Shown piece by piece: positions 33,193 through 43,738 of a stretch of DNA of 49,689 nt; positions within the stretch are counted from its first letter, which is position 1; each line of letters opens with the position of its first letter. Below the pieces are notes generated by a model, which saw only the letters and a program-made list of their open reading frames with translations, did not search any database and was not told the DNA's origin. The stretch comes from Ophioceras dolichostomum (lineage: Eukaryota; Ascomycota; Sordariomycetes; Magnaporthales; Ophioceraceae). The stretch spans positions 1 through 49,689 of the forward strand of contig PYST01000297.1 in NCBI GenBank assembly GCA_003049485.1, in the 5' to 3' direction. Made by a program: the position numbers and the translations under genes.

Positions 33193-35040
33193 TCATTGCG
33201 TCGTAGCCGAATACACCGCCGACACATATCTGCCACATTCGACCCTCTGCTCTACCAAAACCTTCCTGCCCTTCCCGCCCTCGCCTCCCAGCCGGATGGT
33301 GTTCCGGGGCGCGACCTGGAACCGGTTGGACTCGCTGCCGCTCTTGCCGCCGCTGCCGTCAAGCGGCGCAATATACGCGGGCTCGGCGAGGTTGCTCCTC
33401 TTGCCCGTGCCGAGCTGGTAGAACTCGTTGCCGCCCCACCAGACGACGTCGGAGCCCCAGTTCGTGGCGTTTTGGGTTTGCGAGGAGGAGGACGCGCCGG
33501 CAGCACTGGCAGCGACCGACGTGATGTTGGACATGGTGGCGGCCGCGTGCGTGCTCCCGACCGAGAGGCTGGCGAGCCGGATCGGCACGGTGCGCTGCGT
33601 GGCGTCGTCGTACTCGAAGAGGCCCGACAGCGCCTTGATCTGCGTCGGCGCGCTCGAGATGTGCGTCCACTTACCCGTGCCCAGTCCGCCGTAGATGCCT
33701 GCGCCGCACGCCCACGTGTCAGCGACGATCCGGCTGCCGCTACTGCCGAGGGAGTGGTTCCCGGTCTCGACGGTGAAGTACGAGTTGGAACCGCCGGCGG
33801 CGATCGACGTGGCGGACGGACTGCTGGAGACCCCGTCGACTCCTCTGTTGTATAGCGACGCTAGAGGAACTGGCGTGGGCTTATCGACCGAGGGATGTTC
33901 CGGGTCAAGCTCAAATCCCAGCTGGCCGCTCGAGTTGTCGCCCCAGGCATAGACGCGGGCGCTCTTGTCCAGCGCCAGCGAGTGGTAGTTACCCGTCGCT
34001 ATTTGCGCGATCCCCACCTTCGGGAGTCCCTTCACCTCGTAGGGCTGATCGTAGCGGCCCTTCGGCCTCGTCAGCCAGGTCAGACCGGGGACGCCCAGCT
34101 GGCCCCTGGCGGGGAAGCTCTCGGAGCTCGAGGCGGCGGAGAAGACGCGGCCGTTGGAGGTCAAGAGCAGGCAGTGGTCGAGGCCGCTCTTGACATCGAC
34201 GATCTTCTCTCCCCATCCCAGCTCGGGCTTGAGTGTGCGGAAGCCGACCGCCGGAGACGAGGGTCCAGCAGACCAGAAGGAAAACCAGGACGAGGAGGAG
34301 GAGGACTCGTGAGCCTTGTTGTCGCCGGCCTGCTGGTCCGCACGGGAGACCGGGAGGGAGTACACCACGTCGCCGCGCTTCGACAGCGCGATGATGCGAT
34401 CGCTGGAGATCGCCACCTTGGCGATGTCCTTCCCCGTCAGCGTCGGGACGGGCCCCGCCGCGGTCGTCTCGGGCGAGAACTGGGCGCCCCACTGGACGAT
34501 GTCGCCCTCCTCCGTCACGGCGACGCCAAAGTTGCGGTCGAGCTTGAGGTCGCGCAGGACCTTGCCGTCGAACCAGGCGATCCTCCGCGGCGTCTTAACG
34601 ACGGACTCGTTCGACTCTGGCGCGACCACCTTGCCCGCATTGGAGCCCCAGGCGTAGACGCCCGGGTTCTCCCAGCTCTTCTTGATCTGGGTGTGCTGCG
34701 GGCTGATGAGGTCCCTGTTCTCTTCGATGGACGTCGGCGTCTTCCGCTCCGCCTCGAACTCGATCCCCGGACCCTTCTTGCCGCCCTGCTCCGCCGCGCC
34801 GCCGCCTACTAGTTCGGGGTAGAAATACCATGTCGCGCCGGCGCAGGCGGCTAGCACTGAGAGGTAAGCCAGGCCTCTGCCGCGACGAGGTTTCGCCGGC
34901 TGTTGGAATTCATGGGGCCGGTGATTCGAGCCGATGTGACGCACCCATTGCTTGCCGGACCCCTGTGCTGTTCCTGGTGAGGTGAGGGACTTGCGAGGGA
35001 GGGCGGCCAACAACGACCGACGAGCTGCGGACTGATACAT
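33193..35040 (-). CDS. FMP25: Mitochondrial RCC1-repeat protein Fmp25
   Basis: A single-exon gene of 615 aa. The ATG at 35040 (MYQSAARRSLLAALPRK) was chosen because it opens a basic, Ser-rich mitochondrial presequence. The open frame continues further upstream without an ATG. A membrane segment sits at about 56-75 (GLAYLSVLAACAGATWYFY), which fits an inner-membrane anchor. The rest consists of RCC1-type repeats: GVYAWGSNAGKVV, DIVQWGAQFSPE, RVYAWGDNSSGQLGFELDP, DTWACGAGIYGGLGTGKW and DVVWWGGNEFYQLGTGK. Yeast Fmp25 (583 aa) is a mitochondrial inner-membrane protein required for respiratory complex III assembly, and its human counterpart is RCC1L. The length and domain order match. Confidence 0.92.
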   Translation of the reverse strand: MYQSAARRSLLAALPRKSLTSPGTAQGSGKQWVRHIGSNHRPHEFQQPAKPRRGRGLAYLSVLAACAGATWYFYPELVGGGAAEQGGKKGPGIEFEAERKTPTSIEENRDLISPQHTQIKKSWENPGVYAWGSNAGKVVAPESNESVVKTPRRIAWFDGKVLRDLKLDRNFGVAVTEEGDIVQWGAQFSPETTAAGPVPTLTGKDIAKVAISSDRIIALSKRGDVVYSLPVSRADQQAGDNKAHESSSSSSWFSFWSAGPSSPAVGFRTLKPELGWGEKIVDVKSGLDHCLLLTSNGRVFSAASSSESFPARGQLGVPGLTWLTRPKGRYDQPYEVKGLPKVGIAQIATGNYHSLALDKSARVYAWGDNSSGQLGFELDPEHPSVDKPTPVPLASLYNRGVDGVSSSPSATSIAAGGSNSYFTVETGNHSLGSSGSRIVADTWACGAGIYGGLGTGKWTHISSAPTQIKALSGLFEYDDATQRTVPIRLASLSVGSTHAAATMSNITSVAASAAGASSSSQTQNATNWGSDVVWWGGNEFYQLGTGKRSNLAEPAYIAPLDGSGGKSGSESNRFQVAPRNTIRLGGEGGKGRKVLVEQRVECGRYVSAVYSATTQ

Positions 35041-36394
35041 CTCTGTCGTTTTTGTGGCTTTCTTTGACTCGGAGCTCAAAGAGGACGGTACCTATGTATG
35101 ACTCCTCAGAGTCTCTCAGAGCATGTCTTCTTCGGCTCGCTTTACTATTGTTCACTCTGTGCAGAGAAACATCCACAGTAGCAAGGATCAAGCACGCCAA
35201 CCGTGGTTCATCGTTGAATTGGCCGAGATTTGAAAATCGGGAGGTGTGATTCGCTGGGTCCGGTATCGTGGTTTGTTCCCCGCTTTCCCAAGCTCGGCAG
35301 CTCGGGCAGGTCTGTGGCCCACAGACGCGCTCCTTCAAAAGCGGGCTCATCCCTGCCTCGCCGATAGCCTCAGGGTCCAGGTTGAAGGAGAACATAATGC
35401 ATCATCGAACACATAGGGGCAAATTTGCTTGCTACAAGTAGCCTTAGCCAAGGCACTTTTCGAGTCTCATTTTCAATGGCCCATGTCTGCCTGACCCTGC
35501 GGTCTCGAAGCTTCGCCTGGATCGGGGAGGCATAAAGCTGGTTGGTGGGCATGCGAAATACGAGGCTACCTATCACTCTTTCCACGCACCTGCGATGCAA
35601 GCAATAATAGCCAAAGCTCCTGCTATAATGGAATCACTCCAGCCTCAACTTGCCAATGTGCGAGTTGAAGTGGAATAACGAGGGGCACATCGGCCTGTCC
35701 AATTGGATGGGCCCAAGGCCTTCCCGTCTCGGCAGGCGCAAAACCAGTTGATCGTGAGCGCTTTGCAGTTGAGTAGAACAACACACCTATCTCCGCCTCA
35801 CTTTGTCGCTCGCGAGCTGCGGATTTTCCCTACAGTGTAGGGATGGCCGGCAACCGTGATTTTCTTCGGCTTCTCTATGACCAGAGATTGGCCAGAGAAA
35901 ACCGTGACACAGCAGGTAGTTCTGCAGGCAGATTTCCGTGCGATGGATGGGCCTCGACGGTTGGCGTCTGGCATTCTTTGACAGGGAAGGGATCAGTATG
36001 CACTGCTATCGACCATTCACGGACGACGTGCGAACGCAGCCTGCTTTTGAGCCTGCATGTTGGAGGGTGTGATCGACTGTTGGCATCTGCAGTGCTCAGT
36101 GGCCAGGCCGAATGGGGGCTTCCAGCGAGGCGAACGCGAGAGGCAGGCAGACTATGGGGCTCTCGAGAGGGCTTAAAGAGCTGTAGTGCGAGCCTGCCCT
36201 CTTTTTATCTACAAAAGCCAGACGCCCGCCTGGATGTGATGCCTCCAGCACATAGATCGGCATCCTCGACCACTCTTCCTCATCCCTGAAATCCGTCTTT
36301 GGCATTCTATATCTGTCCATTATTTCACTCTTGTTCAACTTGTAACGAGGGAAACCATCGAATCAAACGCCGTGCCAACGGCAGCGTCAACACC
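35041..36394. other. Divergent intergenic region between fmp25 (-) and the HeLo-like gene (+)
   Basis: This 1.35 kb carries no supported gene. One open frame of 148 codons (35843-36289, +) starts with an ATG but shows no domain and mixed codon use, so I leave it out. An overlapping pair of inverted CCAAT boxes (CCAATTGG, 35699-35706) sits roughly midway. Confidence 0.45.
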
Positions 36395-38968
36395 ATGGCC
36401 GAGGCACTTGGCGCAGCTGCCAGCCTTGTCACTCTGATGCACCTCGTGCCCAAGCTCGACAGGCTCCGTATGGGATTCAAGAAAGCCCCAGACGCTTGGA
36501 AACGGTACTACGATGGTCTGCAACTAATTGATTGCGTAAGTAACATCCTTCGGTCTTATGCAGCTCTTAGCTAAGATGCCCCGGCTCCAGACGCAGAGAG
36601 TGCTCAAGGACATGCTGCAACAGCATCCTGATGTCGATAGCCTTCGGATCGGCACAGATGCCGGCCCACAGCCTTTCGTTGGTTATGTCAACGAAAGGTT
36701 GTCCCGGGTCAAAAGCGAGGCATCTACCCTTCTGGACAGACACGACAGCCTCAAGTCAAAATCGAATATTCTTTACCAGGCGTTCAGAACTACATACTTC
36801 ATTCTCAATCAGGATCAAATCGATGTTGTGATGAAGGATGTGGAACACACCCAACGCCACCTTCGCATTGCTTTGCAATTGGCAGGCATTCATGTCTCGC
36901 TGTCGGGGTAAGGCCCATCAATGCAATCCTTTGGAGAAGTACTAGGCAGGTTCGGGCTAACATGCGACCTTCGAAGGCAACAGAAGATTGACGACCATCT
37001 CGAAAACATCAAGGCGGCGCTGTTGAAACATGGCGAGGCATTTGAGCGGATCGAAGGCAACTGCAGGCTACAAGATGCGAGGCTCGATCTTGACACCCAA
37101 GACCTACGTTCGCATCTCAAAAGCGTTCTAGGCATGAACACACAAAAGCCCGCAGGCACCAAAGAACCCCCCCAAGATTCCGGGCAACCCACCCGTCCTC
37201 GGCGTGGCAAGTTGGGAAGCCGAAAGCTCCGGCCCCGCGTCCCGAAGGCGTCAGCGAACGTCTCCACATCGGCCGAAGGATCTTCGCGAGGTATTACGGC
37301 TTCGGAGACCGACCGCCCTAGTGAAGATCACGGCGACCATGGCGACCACGGCGACCACGGCGACCACGGCGACCACGGCGACCACAGCGATGACGACGGT
37401 CACGATGCGGACGGTGACGCTACCGATAGCGAAGAACCTGTCCAGCAGAGCACCCCAAATGCTGTGACCGGAAACTCCAGCATCGATAACCATCCTAAAC
37501 TCGAGTACGAAACCGTCTGGGACCCGGAAATCGACAAATTGACACAAGTCCCCATCCATATACCGACGACTACGGCCATGACCATTACCCAAGTCGCTGA
37601 GACTGTCAATTCGATGTTGGAGGAAGAGATAGACGAGCTGATGATTTTGCCACCGGATCAGTTTGCGAGGGCCTTCACCTCGGCTTGCAACACGACATGG
37701 GCGACGGACACTGAACAGCCCAATGTCGATTGCGGCTTCGTTCTCAACCATTTCCCCCTCCATTCTCAGACAGACGTCTTCATCCCCGATGGGTTGGACC
37801 TGGAGTCATGTTCGGGTGTGGAGGGATTTGCGGCCCTCTCCTTCTGTGTCGATCATGTTTTCTTCTCGCATGATCGGCAGACGTTCGTTGTCACTAAGCG
37901 CTGTTCTGTTGCCCGGCGGTGCAAGCACATCACTCTCAAGATGGAAATGACGGACAGGCAGAGCTTTGAAGAAGACTTCAACAAGGCACGCAAGGTGCAT
38001 CTGGCTCCCGATTCCTTGCTCCACGAGTCTTCCCCTCAGCAGGCTTCCACTTTGGACACTATTGCCAAATGTCGGCGCGAGTGTCGTCACACCACGGTGG
38101 TCGAAAAAGATACCACGGTGGTCGGTAAAGATACCACGGTGGTTGATAAAGACCGCCTAAGAACCTGCGCTCTGGGGCTCAGGCTCGTTGGTTCGCTAGT
38201 TGAGGGTTCGGATTCCGGGACTGAGAGGGCTCCCTCTGAAGCTGGCGACGCCGCGACTAAGACGACCGGACATGACCAAGACGACGAGAAGCCACCCACA
38301 CCCACCGCCCTGGAATTGCCTAGCGGCCCTGCTCCTGACGAGGACAAGCTCGCTTTCGATTTGCTGAGGAGGTCAACTCTCGGTGACGAACTCCCAGGGA
38401 ATATCGAATGGGGCACATTCGTTCAGTTTCTGTTGCTGGCCCACAAATACGAAGCCCATATCGGAGACGGACCCTTCCAGCAGGCAAAAAAGTGGGTTTC
38501 CTTCTTTCGATATTCTCGATCGTTCGACAGCGACACCATCCCGTGGCTCTGGGTCACTTGGAAACTGGGGATGCGGGAGGAGTTCAAGGAACTCTCATCG
38601 ATCATTCTTGGGCCGGAGGCGCGCCATCCCCAGCTGCCTTTGCAGGGTTCTGTGGAGGAGGTTCCCCGACCACTGCTAGAGCTGTTTTTGGGTACGTAGC
38701 CCCTTCTAGTTCGGCTTTTGTTCCTGACCGTGACTGAGTACTTGTAGCTGACACCAGCGCAGTGCAACTGGACGAACAGTTAGGGGGTGGGTTGAGGAAA
38801 CGTTCGATACAGTTGGAAACCGTGGCGCCCATGCGCAGTGATGCAGGTCAGCGCGGTGATTCAGGTCTTCTGGCTGCAGGTATTACAGGCATAGTGCTGA
38901 TGTTTGTGGGTGGTGGTCTTTATTATATGTTACGAGGCAGACGTGAGAGCTCGGATACAAAGAGCTAA
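36395..38968 (+). CDS. Tail-anchored protein with HeLo/STAND-N-like start, tandem repeats and BTB-like end
   Basis: My model has four exons, 36395-36535, 36591-36907, 36977-38691 and 38748-38968, giving 797 aa. The acceptors of introns 1 and 2 are the least certain: other AGs also keep the frame. Residues 1-220 are helical and begin MAEALGAAASLVTLMHLV, resembling fungal HeLo-like or STAND N-terminal domains. Later come EHTQRHLRIALQLAG and KIDDHLENIKAALLKHGEAF. A (Gly-Asp-His)6 repeat lies at about 271-289, and three 7-residue TTVVxKD units lie at about 525-545. Residues about 590-700 (WGTFVQFLLLAHKYEAHIGD...) resemble the helical half of fungal BTB proteins. A single membrane span lies near the C-terminus (GLLAAGITGIVLMFVGGGLY), followed by an 11-residue basic tail. 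I know no named homologue. Related N-domains act in fungal cell death and STAND sensing; that link is inference. Confidence 0.72.
37331..37384 (+). repeat. 9-bp minisatellite, six units, encoding (Gly-Asp-His)n
   Basis: Six tandem copies of a 9-bp unit (CGGCGACCA, one copy with T in the first position) lie within the third exon of the tail-anchored gene. The unit is a multiple of three, so length changes keep the frame and only alter the number of GDH triplets. Degenerate half-copies flank both sides (GATCA before, CAGCGATGA after). Confidence 0.92.
38091..38153 (+). repeat. 21-bp tandem repeat, three units, encoding TTVVxKD
   Basis: Three adjacent 21-bp units share ACCACGGTGGT and end in AAAGAT or AAAGAC. 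They encode TTVVEKD, TTVVGKD and TTVVDKD in frame within the same gene. The near-identical DNA points to recent duplication. Confidence 0.92.
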
Positions 38969-39136
38969 GATACGGAGGGATAAAGTTTAGGCCAGTCTGA
39001 CAGAGTGCCTTTCATCACACCAGCGTGTGTCAACTGTACCTCGAGCATGGTGGCATTGCGATCTCAAGTCCTCGCGCCAAGCTGGCAGCGTTGCCCTCGG
39101 CTAGCATACACCTGCCTTTCAATAGTACACTTTGTA

Positions 39137-40564
39137 TTATGCCGTACGAGCCTTCACTCCTGGTGATACAGCCACGGCCTGCACTGGGTTTCCAAATTCA
39201 GGGTCCCTCCCGTTGAGGATTCTCCCTGTTTCGTCTACGACCGTCACCGTCTGCCTCATGCCCGCAATCTCGATCATGAGCACGACGCGGCAAGCTATCG
39301 CGGAGCCGAAATATCTGAGCGTCGCGTTCAGACCATCGACGTTGCCGACGAAGAGCGTGCTGGACAGGATGTACGTCCCGATGCCGATGTGCGCGACGGT
39401 GACGACGGATGCGAGCCAGGAGAGGATGACGAAAGCGTACGTCTCCCGGACCTCGTGCAGCTCGGCCTCTGGGTGCCGAGAGCTGAGCCTAAGCTCCGTC
39501 TGCATGAAGCGCCACCTAAAGAATGCGTGCAATAACGGGCGGCAGCAGTAACGTGGGTACTGCAAACAGCCAGAAGGGGCAGCAGCAGCAGCGGCGGCGG
39601 CGGCTCCAGCTTCAGGAGACGACGACAAAGGGTCCTCCTCCGTCGGCCGTCCCAGGCTGAAGCGGTACCGGACAGCGACAGCGCCCAGGAAGAAGATCAA
39701 GCCCGAAAAGCTGCTCCACAGAAGGGGCAGGTAGTCTGTCTCGACGGCGAAGCTGCAGACGCCCAGGGTGCCGAGCTCGAAGCCGACGTGCAGCACGTTG
39801 GCGGCGGCGGCGGCGGCCACGACGTACTGCAGGGCGACCAGGATGCCTGCTGTGGAGTTTCTGAGGCTCCCGCCCGGTGTCTGCAGGCTGCCGCGGCCCT
39901 TCCGCAGCATCCCCCCGGAGCTTTTGTACTCGAAAGCCCGGATCGGCGTGACGGCGGCCGTGCCTATGCTGAGGACCGAGGCCAGGAAGGGTCGCCTCAA
40001 GGCTAGGATGCCGATCTCGAACGTGTTGGACCCGGCGAAGGCTAGGACGGTGGGCACGAGGCTCAGAAGGACTGAAGTCGCTGCCACTGTTGTTGTGGAG
40101 AACGGGGAATTCCGTAAGTCTGTGTCGAACCGGGGGGGGGAGAAATAAAAAGGGGGTGATGATGGGAAGAAGTGCTTGCCAGACTTGCTAGCTCGCTAGC
40201 CTCGCGGGCCTTGCCAGCCCTTGCCTGCTTTTGCTTGCCACTTACAGCTTGCTTTCCGGGTCTCCTGGGTATGCTCAAGCAGGCAGTCCATAAGTTCGCC
40301 GCCGATACAGTTGTGATGGTGCCTGCTGCCGATTCCCGCCTTGATGTTCGCGTCGCAGTACGGCGACGAGAGCTTCAGCCAGTTCTGAAATCTGTCTTGG
40401 CAATCGGTGTCCCGGGTCCAGATGAAGGCGTGAGCCCATTGACGATAGAACTGTTGGAAGTGAGGCGGGTAGGGCGAGAGGCCCCCGCTTACAAGGGTGC
40501 AACAGACATGGACGACGATCAGGAAGACTACAATGGACTTGGACGGGCGAGCCAATCGTGCCAT
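39137..40564 (-). CDS. Fungal membrane protein with signal peptide and lumenal cysteine domain
   Basis: Two exons, 40564-40246 and 40086-39137, join at KAS|LAATSVLL to give 422 aa. The first 27 residues (MARLARPSKSIVVFLIVVHV...) form a signal peptide or signal anchor. The next 80 residues are a non-cytosolic domain with spaced cysteines (TDCQDRF, PYCDAN, HNCIGGELMDCLLEH). Four to six hydrophobic segments follow: SVLLSLVPTVLAFAG, AGILVALQYVVAAAAAANVL, LPLLWSSFSGLIFFLGAVAV and FVILSWLASVVTVAHIGIGT. A poly-Ala loop (GAAAAAAAAAPSG) interrupts the second half. I recall similar fungal membrane proteins that are annotated only as hypothetical. No catalytic or transporter motif is visible. The gene is convergent with the tail-anchored gene, with only 168 bp between stop codons. 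Confidence 0.75.
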
Positions 40565-41337
40565 CGTCTCCTCTCAGAGATCTATCTCTCTAGGCAGCTG
40601 TGCCTCAAATAACAAGACGCTCCGCTCAAAGAAGGGACTGATTTTGGAAGAGATGGACGGAGCTCGAAACAGGTTTTGGCCGTTTATTGAAGTTGAAAGA
40701 CAGCAGCGTCAAACGAACGGAGATAGGGCTGCATCAACAGGAGGACAAGGCTGAGAACTGGGCAAGTAATATTTAAGCGGTTAGCACTACCGGACCGCAC
40801 TCCTATGGGAGCTCACAGCGGCACAAGGCCTCCGCAGCTGTGATATCTGGGGTGCAGGGTTGAATGGAACGAAAAGTGGTTGCCAGACCGCCCCCAAATC
40901 CCAATTTACCCCTGAGGTGCAGCCCGTCACGTCACACTTGGCAGGCGAGCAGCATCGGCCCCCATTATCAGCAGTAAGAGAAGACTATCGGGTTTTTGCG
41001 GCAAAGTAGCATACTTCGGCAACTGTATTTTAGGCATTGCGTAAAAGAAAACCGATATGCTAGTTGGTTGGAGCAACTATCGAGTTGCTACCTGTTGGGT
41101 TTTCTTGTCACTGGCGACGGCAGGCTCACGCAGCTGATGAACTCAATGACACCTCGAATGACTGCAGTCCCCTAAGTTCTCAATCAAGGTTCCTTGAATT
41201 TCCCAGGATTTCAGGTCCTCTCCCGGTGCACAAACCATATTGATGGACGTCAATAACGTCTGCGGGCACTGCTAGATACCCCAATGCCTTTTCTATCTCG
41301 GGAAGATGTAAACGGGCTTGGATCACGACGACCAAGC
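40565..41337. other. Intergenic between two minus-strand genes
   Basis: This 773 bp contains the promoter of the membrane-protein gene and the 3' flank of the GRDP-like gene. I see no gene or motif that I would defend. Confidence 0.45.
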
Positions 41338-42801
41338 TCACCGGACTGGCAGTTTCTCCCCCTTCCGCCGGCTAATCTCGACGCAGCGATAATACTCGAC
41401 ATCCTTTCTCACCTTCTCGACCAGTGCAGCCACATCCGCCTCCCCCATTCCCCCTTCTCCTTCTTCTTCTTCTTTTCCCTCTTCCTCTGCCTCCTCCTTC
41501 GCGTCCGCCTCCTCAACAGCAGACGCCGTCGCCTCGCAGTCCCAGCACAGACACCTCTCGTACTCCTCTCCGAACCTCACAAAGAACAGCTTCTTCGTCT
41601 CCTCCATCCCGCCGTCCAGCACCGGCCTCCCCAGCTTGTCGTCGTGGTTCAGGAAGAACCCCGTCCTGTCCTTCACGGACTCTGCGTACATCCGCGCCGA
41701 GCACTGGTGCGTGTGCCAGACGATGTCGACGTCCAGCGTCGGCACCAGCGTGACCTTGCCGGAGTTCAGACGGAACAGGCGAAGGAACTTGGCGTACCTG
41801 TCGACGGCCCGGCGCAGCGTCCCCGACACGGCGGGGCTGCGGATCCAGAGCTGCGCGTGCATCTTGTCGACGAAGGAGGCCTGCCGCCGCACGTTGTCGG
41901 CGAGGGCGCGGTCTCGGTCCTTGCTCGCCTCGGTCGAGCGGAGGACGGTCAGGAAGGCGGCGTCGCGGGAGCTGAGGCCACCACCGCTACCACCGCTTCC
42001 GCTTCCTTCGGCTGCTTGCATGTCCAGGAGCTGGCCGGCGGTGAGGATGTGGACGTGGTCCTGCCCGTATCGGGCGAGCGTGGTCGCGACGCGGTCGTCT
42101 TCGTTCTTCCTCTTGCCCGCGTCACAGAGGTAGCGGAAGAGGTGCGGCTCGAGCCCGGCATCGGTCTTGTTCCATTCTGCCGACTGCTCCGGCAGGGCGA
42201 AGGTCCAGTCGCGCCGGTTGATGGCGTCGTGCACGACCTTCCATGGGAAGGGAAGTCGACGGATCTCGGAGAGGTCGTAGCCTCGTGGTGGGTTGGCGTA
42301 GTCTTTGGGATTCAACAGGAAAGCGTGCCATACCATCAGGACGTCTTTTCAATGCGCAAAAAGTTAGAAGGAGTGTTTCTCGGTGCGGCCATCGAGTTGA
42401 AACAAAAAGCATCAGGGAAAAAAAACCCGAGCGACATACCAAGAGGAGGCAGGAATGGCAGCTCCGACCAGCCCATCGCCGGCTTATTCTTGTTTGCCGC
42501 TTTCAAAAACGAATTCATCTTGGCCACCCAGACCTTGAATCGGCCCACGGCGAGGCCGAGGAAGTAGGACCACTTCTTCCTCCTCCTAGCCTGCCACGTC
42601 TCGTCCTTGAGCTTCACGGGCTTGCTAACATAGCCCCTCTTCCGGTAATTGTACTCCCTCCGGTACACGGTCTTGTTGTTGATCACGACACCGAACGCCG
42701 CGTCGAGCTCAGCGGACTTGATGATGTCTAGGCGCAGCTTGCAAAAGACCTCCAGCAGCTCCAGGTGGACGGCACACTCGGCTACGGTAGGGAGGTCTAC
42801 T

Positions 42802-42839
<38 letters not shown>

Positions 42840-43082
42840 GGATGCGGTCACCTCCAAGGAGGAGGAGGAAGGGCCCGTAGATGCAGGTGTAAGTGATGCA
42901 AAGAGCTCAGGGTCCGGGATCTGGGGTTCCAAGGCGGGTATCGAGGCTGTTTGCGGATACAGACTTTGCACCGACTTTCTAGTGCCATAAGTGTACCAGG
43001 TGGTGGGCGGCATGAGGCTGTCCACTTCGGCCTTGCTAGAGCTGTGGAGGCTGCGGAGATGAAAGGGCACGGCGTGAGACAT
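41338..43082 (-). CDS. GRDP/DUF1399 glycine-rich-domain-family protein
   Basis: Two exons, 43082-42440 and 42344-41338, join at LPPL|DVLMVWHAFLLNP to give 549 aa. The start ATG at 43082 gives MSHAVPFHLRSLH. After a Ser/Pro leader and a polyglutamine run of 12 comes a helical segment (VAECAVHLELLEVFCKLR). The conserved core contains two hallmark pieces of the DUF1399 family: DVLMVWHAFLLNP at the splice junction and VDIVWHTHQCSARMYAE. A Lys/Glu-rich acidic stretch lies near the C-terminus. Plant GRDP proteins of this family act in stress and hormone responses, but the fungal members are uncharacterised. The TGA lies inside a good donor (CCG|GTGAGC), and the Gly/Cys-rich tail seen in many relatives is absent, so a missing 3' exon is possible. 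Confidence 0.82.
42803..42838. repeat. GCT/CAG trinucleotide repeat (12 units, polyGln)
   Basis: Twelve pure GCT units on the plus strand encode polyglutamine (CAG) on the minus strand in the first exon of the GRDP-like gene. The length is probably variable between strains. Confidence 0.95.
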
Positions 43083-43738
43083 GGTGAAAGAAGTTGGTTG
43101 GTTGGTTGCTCGCTCGCTCCTTTGCTTGCACCGCGCACGAACTCCAGAGCTTGCAAGAAGAATAAAATCGAGATAATCTGATCTCGCCTCTATTCGCGAT
43201 GGGAAGCTGGCAGATAGAGACTGTGATATCTCATCTCAATCACACAGAGCCTCTCAGTTGCGAAAGTGCGGAGACACAAGCAGGCATGCTGCTTTCGCAC
43301 AGCCACGCACTTACACCCTGAATTGGCTAGTGATGGCTACCGACGTCTGGCAACTATTGCATGAAGCATACCATCCACCCACCCACCGAGCCACCCGTTG
43401 TGGGCGATGCCGATAGCACCTGTATGGCGCTGATTGGGCGTATCGGGTAGCATTCCCGACAGTGGTCACCGAGCCACTTTGGTGACCCGACAGAGTCCGC
43501 CAAGGTTGATTTCTAACAAGCCAGCCTTGCCCAGCATCATGAGTCTTCAAGATCGAGAGCTTTTTTAAGCCCGGAATGCTTCCTCTGGAATGCATGTCGA
43601 CAGTGGTCACTCCTTCCAACGCAATGCCTCTTTGTGACTTGCTGAAGTCTTTAATGCAGACACCGCAGTGAGCGACAGCTCGATTTTCCAGTCTTGACTT
43701 TCAACCTCTATTCCTTCAACTTACTAGCTGTCAGCAAC
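43083..43738. promoter_or_regulatory. Divergent promoter between the GRDP-like gene (-) and the F-box/membrane gene (+)
   Basis: This 656 bp separates two opposed start codons. It holds (GGTT)n next to the GRDP-like start (43093-43107) and a run of CCCACC/GAGCCACC units near 43377-43396. A pair of AGTGGTCAC copies occurs at 43460 and 43602. I do not recognise a factor for it. Confidence 0.4.

Noticed and set aside
33895..34812. 305-codon plus-strand open frame antisense to fmp25
   Set aside because: Same reason: a codon-bias shadow with no domain.
35843..36289. 148-codon plus-strand open frame with an ATG upstream of the HeLo-like gene
   Set aside because: No domain, mixed codon use, and a position in a divergent promoter region.
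41284..42567. 427-codon plus-strand open frame antisense to the GRDP-like gene
   Set aside because: It runs through the intron of the minus-strand gene and reads as low complexity. The minus strand carries the family motifs.
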